From contig CAJXPQ010000004.1 in the NCBI GenBank assembly GCA_913058265.1, positions 1-64,000 on the forward strand: a DNA stretch of 64,000 nucleotides, written 5' to 3'. Below are positions 34,794 to 45,400 of this stretch, one piece after another. The notes beneath the pieces were generated by a model. It was not told where the DNA came from. It made no database searches and saw only the letters and a program-made list of their open reading frames with translations. This DNA comes from an uncultured Oligoflexia bacterium. Lineage in GTDB: Bacteria > Bdellovibrionota > Bacteriovoracia > Bacteriovoracales > Bacteriovoracaceae. The position numbers and the translations under genes are program-made. How positions within the stretch are numbered: the first letter of the stretch is position 1; each line of letters opens with the position of its first letter.

Positions 34794-36929
34794 TCATACC
34801 ATATGTCTTTTTAATGCCTTCAGTACCCAAAGATCACCAATTAAAGAGCTAGCAAGACCTAACATGAGTATAATTCCAAAGTCTCTCGGTGGTTTAAAGT
34901 AATAAAAGAGAAAAAGTGAACAACATACAATCATGATAAAGCTTGTGATGATACTAGCAATAGATTTTCTTTTGAGACCAGAGTCTAAGTCTCTAACACT
35001 TAAAAGGTATTGAATTGCATTATCACCTGTAAGTCCAACTAATATAGACAGTGCAGCACATGTCACAAAATTTATACTAACACCAGAAATCGCAATAAAG
35101 GTAATAATAAAGGCCACTCCCCAAAATGAAGAGAGAAGAACTATCAAAATATTTCTTTGTTTCTGATAAAGGCAGAGAATAATAATAATAATCGCAACAA
35201 AAGATAAGCTGTAGGCTAGTGAAGTAAGCAGTGTCTTTGGGACAGAGTTGGCAAAGTCAGCGTAGGATACGAGTCTACCTGTTAGATAACACTCATCGTT
35301 GGGACAAAGCTTCTGACTTACATAATCTTTAAGTGATTCTATATCCGGTAATGAAGTTTTACGAAGGTAGATAATCGCTCTCGACTGATGATCAGATATT
35401 AATCTTTTGTAATTAGTACTTTGCTGTATAGAACTCAGTACAGTTCTTTGTGTGAGAACTGGAAGGTCATCTGTAAAGTAATCAGTAAGCTCGTACGGAC
35501 TCTCAATCTTTTTTACAGTGGGAACTGAAGAGATTGTACTTAGAACCTTTTCGTTAAATATTCTATGTTCAGGCTCATTAAAAACTAGAGAGACATCTCC
35601 TTGAAACCCTCTCGTCTCCTCAAGATATTGCATCGCCTTGCTAAACTCTTGTTCTTTTGGGAAAAGAAACATGGGGTTATCTTTCAAGTTGATTTTAAAG
35701 AATGCAAACGGTGCACTAATGAAGAATATAAGTAATAAGTAGCTTACAGTCTTAGATATATTAAACTTCTCTATAGTAGATAATTTCTTTAAAATCGATG
35801 AATTTGTTTTGACCCATGATTTTCCCTTGTTTAAGTTTACAATCAAAGGAAGCAAGGTAAATAAGGCAAACCATTCAATAATTGCTGAAATACTGCACCA
35901 TAGGCCAAGTCTTTGTATAATTTCTAAGTCAGAAGAGTATAAAGATATAAACCCTATGAAAGTTGTTAAGGAGGTGAAGAGAGAGGGAAGTGCCATCGCC
36001 TTAAAACTCTCTCGTGTTTTTCCGATATTTCTAATTTGAAAGTTTGATAAAAATATAAAATCTCCGAGACTACTAATCGTGAGGAGCAAGATGATCGTGT
36101 TATTAAGAATATCAATGGGAACGTCAAATAGTGACATCAATCCGTAAAGTGTGGTTATTGAGTAAATTAATGTTGTAAAAAAATAAAAACTTGAAATATA
36201 TGTGCCTAGAAATAACCTGAACGCGATTATGATGATAAAAATAATTCCTATATTTAAGAGTCCGTTATGTCTTAGACCTATTTTCATCCAGAACTGATAG
36301 ACAGCAGTACCTGTCCAGTAGGATTGAATATCATTAAATTGACTAAAATAAGAATCTCTAACTTGTGAAACGATTATGGGAACGGTCTTTGAGTCAAAGT
36401 TTTTATCCTCATCAGATGCAAGCTTAATATCAACTAAAAAATCATTGTTAGCGCTGTTAAACAGTAGGTCATTCCAAGGGGTTGGTTTTAATGGAGTGAG
36501 GGTATATTTGTTACTATCAGGTAGCTCACAATTAAACTCATATGTTTTTTTAAATAAGAGTGAACTCAGAGAGTTTGCTTTTTTTTCGTAGACAGTTCCT
36601 CGCAAGTGGAATGGTGAAAATGAAGATTTAATATAGTCCTGTTCTACACTCAATCTAGAAAGCCATTTTCGATATTCACAAAGAGAAACCTCATTAATTC
36701 CATTCTGATACTGGTTCAAAATTAGTATGTTCGGCCCCAGATGAAAGTCTTTCTTTAATTGAAAGTATCGCTTTGATTCAAACGTATTTGGATTGATTAA
36801 ACGATCAACCGTAATACTGAGATCAAAACCTTTAAATTGTGACAGAATTACTATTGGAATCAAAACCACTGTGAAGAGTGAAATACGTGGATTCTTTAAA
36901 ATCAAATCAATATATTTAGCGTATTTCAT
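34794..36929 (-). CDS. RND/MMPL-superfamily exporter
   Basis: A 711-residue inner-membrane protein with one N-terminal helix, a large periplasmic loop (about 35-220), a block of five to six helices, a second loop (about 410-550) and a final block of helices. This is the repeated plan of MMPL and sterol-sensing-like exporters, which move lipids or hydrophobic metabolites using the proton gradient. No clear adaptor or outer-membrane gene is adjacent. The start overlaps the stop of the upstream acyltransferase-like gene by one base (TAATG), so the two are coupled. The cargo is unknown. Confidence 0.78.
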   Translation of the reverse strand: MKYAKYIDLILKNPRISLFTVVLIPIVILSQFKGFDLSITVDRLINPNTFESKRYFQLKKDFHLGPNILILNQYQNGINEVSLCEYRKWLSRLSVEQDYIKSSFSPFHLRGTVYEKKANSLSSLLFKKTYEFNCELPDSNKYTLTPLKPTPWNDLLFNSANNDFLVDIKLASDEDKNFDSKTVPIIVSQVRDSYFSQFNDIQSYWTGTAVYQFWMKIGLRHNGLLNIGIIFIIIIAFRLFLGTYISSFYFFTTLIYSITTLYGLMSLFDVPIDILNNTIILLLTISSLGDFIFLSNFQIRNIGKTRESFKAMALPSLFTSLTTFIGFISLYSSDLEIIQRLGLWCSISAIIEWFALFTLLPLIVNLNKGKSWVKTNSSILKKLSTIEKFNISKTVSYLLLIFFISAPFAFFKINLKDNPMFLFPKEQEFSKAMQYLEETRGFQGDVSLVFNEPEHRIFNEKVLSTISSVPTVKKIESPYELTDYFTDDLPVLTQRTVLSSIQQSTNYKRLISDHQSRAIIYLRKTSLPDIESLKDYVSQKLCPNDECYLTGRLVSYADFANSVPKTLLTSLAYSLSFVAIIIIILCLYQKQRNILIVLLSSFWGVAFIITFIAISGVSINFVTCAALSILVGLTGDNAIQYLLSVRDLDSGLKRKSIASIITSFIMIVCCSLFLFYYFKPPRDFGIILMLGLASSLIGDLWVLKALKRHMV

Positions 36930-38092
36930 TAGACCAGTTCCATTTCAAAATATGGAGGCATATTGTTCAGAGAAACAGGGAATGCAATCTCATTATTATC
37001 ACTTATAGAGTGTACCGTATACATTCCCATGGGAATCTTTTGATAGATAAAGCCTTTCATTTTTCTACACAGTGAATACTTAGTGAAATCAGCGAAAGCT
37101 AAGACATTAAAAAAGAATTTTTCTTGCTTGAATAAAAAATGACAAGAAAGTTTGAATACTTGTTCTTTTTCAGCTTCAGATAAAGTAGGACACCAAGTAA
37201 ATTGACTCAGGTAGAGGATATTAAAAGGTTTTTCCTTTATGGGAAGAGAGCGCATATTTAAAAAGGGTATGAGTTTACTTAGGTAGTGTATAAAATTAAA
37301 AATACTTGGAATACAGCTTAAGACAACTTGTTTTGTGGAAACAGGGTCCCAAACATAATTTATAGATTTTATGACATTATTTGACTTAATAATGATAAAG
37401 TTTTCAACTGTAAAGTTATCTAGACTCTGTATCTTTCTTTCAATCTCAATTGATTGATTGTGACCAAATTGTAAGTTTTTATGTTTCGAATTTAAGAAAT
37501 CTACAATCATTTCTTTTGTGCTTGATGATCCCCATTCAATAGCGAATTCTTCATTTGTACTGAGTTTCGGTAATTGAAAGGCACCGATGATATTATACAT
37601 ATTATAGGATGCCAGTTCCTTGAATTTAACATTTTTAATCTTTGTATTTATAAGATTAATTTTGGAGTAAATATTAGAGTGAATAAAAGCGGTGTAATAA
37701 TATTTGCAGTGAAATGTATCAGACATTTTATGAGTATTCTGGAAGAATTCTGTTAGCATTCCTCTCCACTCTTTAATCAGTTTTCGATTCAGAGATATAC
37801 GTAAGTCTCCTACATAGCCAATTGTTGTCTTCTCACCATTAATATAGCCTTCTCTGTAAGAGACAATGGCCACACCTTGAATCTTCTCATTATCGTCCTT
37901 TAGGAGAAAAACAATATAATCATTAGATCTCTCTTTGAGAAACGCGAAAAAATCATTGCCACGAAGGTATTGGAGGGAATCTTTGCCCTTTGAAAGTGGA
38001 GACCCATGGTAATACTCAAGTATTATTCGGTTATCTTCCTCAGATGCAACCTGTACATGTGGATATTTCTCTAAGAGGCTTTGTAAATTCAT
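36929..38092 (-). CDS. GNAT-like N-acyltransferase coupled to RND exporter
   Basis: About 387 residues from the ATG at 38092. The frame is open to a TTG at 38155, but that start has no ribosome site. A TATAAT box lies about ten bases before 38092, so the transcript may be almost leaderless. The N-terminal 170 residues resemble a GNAT fold (DYIVFLLKDDNEKIQGVAIVSY, IGYVGDLRISLNRKLI, KYYYTAFIHSNIYSKINL). A second half-repeat may follow (residues 250-387). It is coupled to the exporter, so it may acylate the cargo. The assignment is structural inference. Confidence 0.55.
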   Translation of the reverse strand: MNLQSLLEKYPHVQVASEEDNRIILEYYHGSPLSKGKDSLQYLRGNDFFAFLKERSNDYIVFLLKDDNEKIQGVAIVSYREGYINGEKTTIGYVGDLRISLNRKLIKEWRGMLTEFFQNTHKMSDTFHCKYYYTAFIHSNIYSKINLINTKIKNVKFKELASYNMYNIIGAFQLPKLSTNEEFAIEWGSSSTKEMIVDFLNSKHKNLQFGHNQSIEIERKIQSLDNFTVENFIIIKSNNVIKSINYVWDPVSTKQVVLSCIPSIFNFIHYLSKLIPFLNMRSLPIKEKPFNILYLSQFTWCPTLSEAEKEQVFKLSCHFLFKQEKFFFNVLAFADFTKYSLCRKMKGFIYQKIPMGMYTVHSISDNNEIAFPVSLNNMPPYFEMELV

Positions 38093-38170
38093 ATAGAAGT
38101 ATATTATAATGTTTGCAGGCCACTGCAAAGAACTTAGTCTTCTCATAAAGGTCAATTGGTAACATAGGCA

Positions 38171-40939
38171 ATGAATACGACGACAATTAAACCTTCACTT
38201 TATGATAGGATTGATCCCAAATTAACTGTTACTTTATTGCTAATCTCTTACAATATTCTGGGAATAGTATACCTTGGATTCAACCGTACATTTGAACAAG
38301 TCTTCTTAACATGTGCTGCGGCGGTTTTAGTTCAGTTTTTACTTGAAGGATTATTTAATAAGAGGTGGGTGTTTAGTCAGAGTGCACTCATAACTGGCTT
38401 AGGTCTTGCTATTCTTGTGAACTATGGTCACAGCTATCTACTTCTACTGGTTCCTGTCTTTTTAGGAATAGGCTCTAAATTTCTTTTTACTTTTAACGGT
38501 AAACATATTTTTAATCCTGGTTTGATGGGGGTAGTTTTATCACTTCTGATCACCAATGAACTTATATCACCTGCGCCAGCGTATCAATGGAACCAGGGGG
38601 GCTTGATGGCCTTTATGATAGCTCTTCCTGCTTTATTTTTGGTTATGCCAAAAATTAATAGGCATTGGCTAGTTATTGCATGGCTGGGTACTTTTACTGC
38701 TCAGATCATTCTTAGATCAATACTGATTCAGCACTACTTACCATGGTCGACTTTATTCTTTGGGACGTTGACCTCTCCTTCATTCTTCTTATTTACTTTT
38801 TTTATGATTACAGACCCTGGAACGACTCCTGGTACAAAAAAAGAGCAGATCAAGGTCGGTGTTATCTTAGGTGTTTTAGATTTATTCTTTCACCTTGTAT
38901 CCAGTTATCATACGTTTTTTTATGCCGCTTTGGTTTTAGGAAGTTACAAGCTATTTAAGGTACACACTCAGGAAATGATTAAAGAGAAATCTTTCTTTCC
39001 ATATATTTCCCAATACTTCTTTAAGTCGGGACATTATCTAAAAACCTTGGTTCTTTTTGCAATCATGGGTAGCTCGGTTTGGATTTATAAAAATGTTTTA
39101 CAAGATAATGTGGGCATCACAAAAGCAGGGTTTCGTTTTGAATCAGTAAGTTCATTGAAAACACAGTTTGACTTCGGTCGGGGGGATATTGATGCCAGTG
39201 CAGACCCTAGGGTCCAACACATGGCGAAGTGGTTATTGTCTATTACCGATGGAGTTGCTGTTGTAGACTTTGATAATGATGGGCTTCAGGATATCTTTTT
39301 TGCAAATCCTCATAAAGCAGCTAAAGATAGAAATGCCCTTTTCAGAAACTTAGGGGAATTTAAGTTTGAAAGAGTTAAGAGTGAAGAACTTAGTTTTTAT
39401 GGAAGCAGTTATAAAGACTATGGTGCTGCTAATAACGCAATCTTTGTTGACTTTGATAATGATGGGGATAAAGACCTGTATCTTATGTATGCTTTTGGAG
39501 CAAAAGGGACAAGTCGATTATTTAAAAATTTACTGAGTGAAACGGGGACTCTTGTTTTTAAGAATATTACTGATGAGTCAGGCCTTAGACTCTATTCTAA
39601 CTCAGCAACAGCAAACTTTTTTGATTATAATAAAGATGGAAAACTTGATCTCTTTCTAGGGAATACAATTGCTACTCACTTAAAAGGTTATGATAAACCG
39701 ACAGAGCTAGACTATTTTGAACTTCCTGCACCAGAGTATGAAGGTGATCGAAGAATGCTTCATTTTATGCATGAGTCATGGCATATGGCGAACAACGGTG
39801 GAACGAATTATCTTTTTGAAAATTTAGGGGATACTTTTAAGCTTCTCGATTCTAAAGTCATGGGGTTTCCAGAGACACGGTGGTCTATGGCGATTGCAAC
39901 AGCAGATTTTAATCAAGATGGCTGGACTGACCTTTATGTCGCAAATGACTTTGGACCTGATGATCTCTATTACAATAGAGAAGGAAAATCTTTTGAAAAT
40001 ATCAAGGGCGAATACTTTGGTGAAATCGGTAAGGATACCTATAAGGGGATGAATGCAACGATATTGGACTTTGATCGTAACGGATATATGGACGTTTACA
40101 TATCTAATGTACATCATGCTCTTCAAGCAGAGGGATCACTATTGTGGAGCTTTCATAAAAACAAAGATAAGGATAGTGATCCTTACATTAAGGAAGTTGC
40201 AAGCTTTACAGGTGCACTTAATGAAAACCGTTTTGGTTGGGGAGCAGGCTCTGGAGACTTTAATAACGACGGGTGGATTGATCTTGCTCAGGCCAACGGA
40301 ATGGTTGATGATATCTGGGATAAAGAATCTGATGACTGTCCAGACTATTGGTATGTTAATGAAAAGCTGGCCAGGTCACCACCAGAGATACACACCTTTA
40401 TAGATAATTGGGGTGATATCCGAGGGAAGTGTATATATGGTAAAGAGAAGAATCGCTTATACCTAAATCGAGGAACATCTAAGAAGCCTCAATTTGTTGA
40501 TATTGCCAATCAGATTGGTATGACTCAAGAGGCGAATTGGAGAGGGATGGCGATTGCTGACTTCAATAACGATGGAAAACTTGATTTAGTTGCAAGTTCT
40601 CTACGAAGAAATCCTTTAGTCTTTAAAAACCTTGGGGGAGATAGTGATAAGAATAACTGGATTGGATTCGATCTAGTATCCAATAGTCCTAAGTGTAATA
40701 AGGATGCTGTTGGTTCAAGAGTAGAGCTTACATTTTTGGATAGTAAGGGTGTGGAGCAACGGCAAACAACAGAGCGTGTGGTTGCTAATGGCTTCTCTGC
40801 CCAGTCGGATGGACGCATACACTTTGGTTTAGGTGAAAAAGGAACTCCCTTAAAACTTAAAATCACTTGGTGTGGCGGTGATGTACTTGTATATAAAGAC
40901 TTAGAGGTAAATGCATACCAGAAGATGACCTATGAGTAA
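38171..40939 (+). CDS. NQR2/RnfD-like membrane domain fused to FG-GAP repeats and ASPIC/UnbV domain
   Basis: A 922-residue fusion. Residues 20-310 form about nine helices with NQR2/RnfD features (GKHIFNPGLMGVV, MITDPGTTPGTK). Residues 330-830 carry seven calcium-binding DxDxDG-type FG-GAP motifs (DFDNDGLQDIFFAN, DFDNDGDKDLYL, DYNKDGKLDLFLGN, DFNQDGWTDLYVAN, DFDRNGYMDVYISN, DFNNDGWIDLAQAN, DFNNDGKLDLVAS), a likely extracytoplasmic beta-propeller. The C-terminal 90 residues match ASPIC/UnbV (VGSRVELTF to LKITWCGGD). RnfD-type proteins bind flavin for electron transfer; here the domain may serve as redox or membrane anchor. It overlaps the next gene by eight bases. Confidence 0.85.
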   Translation: MNTTTIKPSLYDRIDPKLTVTLLLISYNILGIVYLGFNRTFEQVFLTCAAAVLVQFLLEGLFNKRWVFSQSALITGLGLAILVNYGHSYLLLLVPVFLGIGSKFLFTFNGKHIFNPGLMGVVLSLLITNELISPAPAYQWNQGGLMAFMIALPALFLVMPKINRHWLVIAWLGTFTAQIILRSILIQHYLPWSTLFFGTLTSPSFFLFTFFMITDPGTTPGTKKEQIKVGVILGVLDLFFHLVSSYHTFFYAALVLGSYKLFKVHTQEMIKEKSFFPYISQYFFKSGHYLKTLVLFAIMGSSVWIYKNVLQDNVGITKAGFRFESVSSLKTQFDFGRGDIDASADPRVQHMAKWLLSITDGVAVVDFDNDGLQDIFFANPHKAAKDRNALFRNLGEFKFERVKSEELSFYGSSYKDYGAANNAIFVDFDNDGDKDLYLMYAFGAKGTSRLFKNLLSETGTLVFKNITDESGLRLYSNSATANFFDYNKDGKLDLFLGNTIATHLKGYDKPTELDYFELPAPEYEGDRRMLHFMHESWHMANNGGTNYLFENLGDTFKLLDSKVMGFPETRWSMAIATADFNQDGWTDLYVANDFGPDDLYYNREGKSFENIKGEYFGEIGKDTYKGMNATILDFDRNGYMDVYISNVHHALQAEGSLLWSFHKNKDKDSDPYIKEVASFTGALNENRFGWGAGSGDFNNDGWIDLAQANGMVDDIWDKESDDCPDYWYVNEKLARSPPEIHTFIDNWGDIRGKCIYGKEKNRLYLNRGTSKKPQFVDIANQIGMTQEANWRGMAIADFNNDGKLDLVASSLRRNPLVFKNLGGDSDKNNWIGFDLVSNSPKCNKDAVGSRVELTFLDSKGVEQRQTTERVVANGFSAQSDGRIHFGLGEKGTPLKLKITWCGGDVLVYKDLEVNAYQKMTYE

Positions 40940-41471
40940 TAAGAATTACTTTATGTTTCTTGGAAGTTATGACCATCCTTTGATTCCAACATGGACGCCC
41001 CATACATTTGCTTATTTCTTCTCGGATGAAGAACATTTTTGTATTAGTTGGCTTCCAGAGTCTGGCCCCGGAGATGTGAAAGTTTTAAGTAAGGCGGTGC
41101 CAGGTAAAAACTATACTATCTCGGAAACACTTAATTTCTTAAAAAGTAATAAGTTGAAGTTTATTAACGGTGGTACTTTTGAGATTACTCATGAACATTT
41201 CGCTAGTGCCCTTCTACAATTTAAGAAATTAAATAGTCATGATGTTAGCTATAAGGTTCTAGGTGTGAAGAGGAACACGGGACATGACAGCTATCATTGC
41301 GTTTATGCTATTAGCGATATTAAGGTTAAACCTCTTATGAATAATGGTGTAGCAACAACAAGTAAGAGCATGAGAAAAATAACTAAGCATTTTAAACAAT
41401 ATATTATTAAGGAAAATGTTAATCATTTACATATCGCTGAAATTTTAAAAAAACACGGGATAGAAAACTAA
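40932..41471 (+). CDS. Unknown protein between ASPIC fusion and desaturase
   Basis: A 179-residue soluble protein with no signal peptide. It is rich in aromatic residues and histidine near the start (YDHPLIPTWTPHTFAYFFSDEEHFCISWLP), with an NTGHDSYHCVYAIS segment near residue 115. The pattern could suggest a small cysteine or metal enzyme, but I do not recognise it. Its start overlaps the fusion gene by eight bases and its stop overlaps the desaturase start by one (TAATG), so it is tightly coupled and probably works with them. Confidence 0.72.
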   Translation: MSNKNYFMFLGSYDHPLIPTWTPHTFAYFFSDEEHFCISWLPESGPGDVKVLSKAVPGKNYTISETLNFLKSNKLKFINGGTFEITHEHFASALLQFKKLNSHDVSYKVLGVKRNTGHDSYHCVYAISDIKVKPLMNNGVATTSKSMRKITKHFKQYIIKENVNHLHIAEILKKHGIEN

Positions 41472-42424
41472 TGGAAAGAGATGAGTATAAAATATTAAAA
41501 GAAAAATTTAAAGATCGTTTGAAAGCGAACAATTTTAAAGCTTTGCTTATATGCGCATCTGTTCTAGGTTCTTGGGTCTTCCTTATTTATCTCTCTCTAA
41601 CTTTTGACGGTGCGATATGGTTTCTTTCACAGTTCTTACTTGCTATTGTGATCTTGCAGTCCTTTGTTTTAGTACATGATCTTGGTCATAATAACTACTT
41701 TTCCAGTAAACCCCTTAACGCATTCTTTGGACATTTAATGAGTTTGCCTATAATGCTTCCTTTCTACCCATGGCGCGCTATACACCAGGGGCACCATGTT
41801 TGGACTGGTTGGAAAGACAGGGATCCAACTCAAGATCAGACTAAACCTAAAGAACACTCCGAAGCCCGTAAGTGCATATTGAATTTTTGTTGGAAGTTTT
41901 GGGTGCCACTACTTACGTTAGCATTTTCTTTTGGAAACTTTTGGAATATAAAAAAAATAATCACGATGTTTCCAAAATCAAAATTAAAAAATATCTCTTC
42001 AATAATTTTTTTGATAATCTTTTATGTTTCGCTGATCTCGATTCTTGGAGTTGATTCCTTCTTTCGCTTTTGGGGGCTGTCATACTTCATTTTTCTTATG
42101 CTAAGCGATCCATTACTCATCTCTCAGCATTCTAGTATACCTCAGCAGTTATCACATGGTGAAGAGGTTAAAATGATACCCCTTCATGGACAAGACACCT
42201 TTACACGGGCGCTTATCTTTCCAAGTTTTATTAGAAAGTATATATTGATGGGGTTTAATCAGCATATTCTTCATCATCTCTTCCCAACTGTACCTGGTTA
42301 TCACTTATGTGAGGCTGAGGTCATCTTCCCTAATTCTGAGAACTGGTATGATTGGCTTAAGAGAGCAAAGAAGACGAAAGGGTATGATTTAATCCTTTCG
42401 TCTGAGAATAATATCAAAAAGTAA
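41471..42424 (+). CDS. Fatty-acid desaturase/hydroxylase-type membrane diiron enzyme
   Basis: A 317-residue membrane protein with four or more helices and the three histidine boxes of membrane fatty-acid desaturases: HDLGH (69-73), HQGHH (105-109) and, near residue 265, HILHHLF. These bind two irons and introduce a double bond or hydroxyl into an acyl or carotenoid chain. It is the last gene of a three-gene operon after the NQR2/FG-GAP fusion, a possible electron source. Its stop abuts the stop of ileS with no base between. Confidence 0.87.
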   Translation: MERDEYKILKEKFKDRLKANNFKALLICASVLGSWVFLIYLSLTFDGAIWFLSQFLLAIVILQSFVLVHDLGHNNYFSSKPLNAFFGHLMSLPIMLPFYPWRAIHQGHHVWTGWKDRDPTQDQTKPKEHSEARKCILNFCWKFWVPLLTLAFSFGNFWNIKKIITMFPKSKLKNISSIIFLIIFYVSLISILGVDSFFRFWGLSYFIFLMLSDPLLISQHSSIPQQLSHGEEVKMIPLHGQDTFTRALIFPSFIRKYILMGFNQHILHHLFPTVPGYHLCEAEVIFPNSENWYDWLKRAKKTKGYDLILSSENNIKK

Positions 42425-45400
42425 TTACTTCGTTAGTAGTAATCTAACTTTGTTATTTTCAATGTCAAAGTCAATGCCACCTGTAAGAGTCTCATCTGTG
42501 AACGTTATTTTCGTTGTGAGAGTTTCTTTTTGGATATGCTCTTTGAAGTCAGTAATAATTTGAGTCAGTTTTTCATCGGCTTTGGCCGTAATAGTGATTC
42601 TGTCATCAACATTAAAGTGTAAGTCTTTTCTCGATCTCTGGATTCTGTTGACAACTTCCCGCGCCAGGCCTTCATCAATTAATTTATCTGTGAGGTTAGT
42701 GTCCATATCAATTGTTATCCACCTATTTGAAAGAGCTTCTAGGCCTTCTAGTGGCTCTCTGTATACAAGAATATCGTCACCAGTTAGCTCGACTCCACCA
42801 AGCTCCATAGATCCTTTTGCCTCATATGATTTGAGGGTCTCAGAGTCTACTTTTTTAATCATGCCCATCATCTTGCCAAAGTCCTTACCAAGTCTTTTCC
42901 CAAGAACTCTAGAGTTCGGTTTTGCGTAGAGCTTAATAAATTTGTCCTCATCTGTAGAGTAGAGAACTTCTTTAATATTCAGTTCTGTTTTTATATAAAT
43001 TTCTAACTTTGATATTCCGTCTAGCTGATCTTGGCTTTGATGAATGACCGTTAGACTTTGTAGTGGTGTTTTTACTTTAATATTTACTTGATTTCTTTTT
43101 TGTCGTCCCAGTAAAATAAGCTCTTGCATACGAACAACAGCATCTTCTAAACTTTCATCAATAAGTTCTGACTTGAAGTCAGGATAGTCACAAAGATGAA
43201 CAGATTCAGGTGTATCTTCTCCAAAAGATTTAAGCTCTTGGAAGATATGTTCAGATAAGAATGGTGCAAATGGGGCCATAATCTTGGACATCTCTTTTAG
43301 GGCAGAGTAGAGAGCAGAGTATGCCTCACACTTGTCATCGTTAAGTCCGTCCGCCCAAAAGCGTCTTCTGTTGAGTCTTATGTACCAATTTGTTAGGTCT
43401 TCAATATAGGTAAATAATTGTGGGACGACATTATAGAGTCTATATCCTTCCATTTGCTCAGTTACATCTTTCGTGAGTGTTTGTAGCTTTGATATTAGCC
43501 ATCGATCAAGAATATTATCTCCAAGCTTGAAATTGTCTTTTGCTGACCAATTATCAACTTTTGCGTATGTATGAAAAAACTTGAAAGAGTTGTACCACGG
43601 AAGTAGTGCCCTTCTTACCATGTCCTTAACGGCTTCATCAGTAAAGCGCAGCTCTTCACCTTTAACCAGACCAGAGTTAATAAGTGTTAGTCTAAGCGCA
43701 TCAGCACCGAAGTCATGCATAATCTTATCTGGTTCAGTATAGTTTTTAAGACGCTTGCTCATCTTCTTACCGTCTCCGGCCATTACCATTCCATTAACGA
43801 TAACATTTTTAAAAGCAGGTTTACCTGTGAGGGCGGTTGATAAAACTGTCAGTGTATAAAACCAGCCTCTTGTTTGATCAAGTCCTTCTGCAATAAATTC
43901 TGCAGGAAAACCTGCATCAAAAACTTCTTTGTTTTCAAATGGGTAGTGAAGTTGAGCAAAGGGCATTGAGCCCGATTCAAACCAGCAGTCAAATACATCA
44001 TTTATTCTTTTATAAGTTCCAGCTTCACCATCAATCGTAAATTCAAGTGTGTCTACAACCTCTCGGTGAAGATCATCTACTTCGACACCTGTATATTTTT
44101 TTAACTCTTCAATTGAACCAATAGCAAGAAACTTTCCTGATTCCTCATTTTCCCAAATCGGTAAAGGAGTTCCCCAGAACCTAGATCTAGAAATTGCCCA
44201 ATCTCTTGCGCCGTCTAGCCATTTTCCAAATCGTCCCTCTTTAATATGACCTGGAACCCAATTTATTTGAGAATTAGATTCTAGTAGTTGTTCTTTGATC
44301 TCTTCAACCTTCATGTACCATTGTGGCATTGCCATGTAGATGAGGGGAGTATCTGTCCTTGGACAAAATGGATAACTATGCACTAGTACGGATTGATGAA
44401 AGAGCTGACCATTATCTTTCAGGTGTTTAATGATCGGCTTGTCAGCGTCTTTAATATAGATTCCTGCAAAATCTGTTACTTCAGATGTAAATTCGGCTTT
44501 CGAGTTTATTGGTTGAACGAATGCTGAGATTTTATGAGCTTTCAAAACTCTATTGTCATCCTCACCAAAAGCTGGAGCTGAATGAACGATCCCAGTACCA
44601 TCCGTTGTGGTAACATAGTCATCACTAACAACCTGGAAAGCACCATTGGCCGCTTCGTCTTTAAAATAAGGAAAGAGTGGCTCGTATTTTTTACCTACTA
44701 GGTCACTTCCTTTAACTTCTTTTATGATTTCAAAGTCATGACCTTTTTTATATGATTCAACTCTTTCTTTTGCTATATAGAATTTTATGTCCTTCGATTT
44801 CTCGTGAACGAGTTGGTAGTCAATATCAGAGTTAACAATGAGTGCTAAGTTAGATGGCAGAGTCCATGGTGTAGTCGTCCATGCGGATAAGTAAGCATCT
44901 TCATCTTGAATTTTAAACATAACTGTGACAGCAGGATCTTGAACATCTTGATAGTTTGAGGTAGCTTCAAAGTTTGATAAACCGGTCTCAAGCGCCACAG
45001 AGTAAGGAACAATTTTATTTCCTTTATAGATTAAGCCTTTGTCCCATGCTTGCTTAAATACCCACCATACAGATTCCATGTAATCTTTATCCATGGTTTT
45101 GTAGTCGTTCTTAAAATCAACCCATCTCCCCATTCGATTAATTGTTTTTTCCCATTGGCCTGTGAAAGTTAAGACAATGTCACGACACTCTTGACAGTAT
45201 TTTTCAATCCCATATTTTTCGACAAAGTCACTTGCAGACATTTCAAATTTTTTATCAATTTGTTGTTCAATCGGAAGGCCATGACAATCCCATCCCCAGC
45301 GACGGGAAACATAGCGATCCTTCATGGTAAAGTACCTAGGAATAATATCCTTGATTGTTGAAGCAACTAAATGGCCATGGTGAGGCATGCCCGTAGCAAA

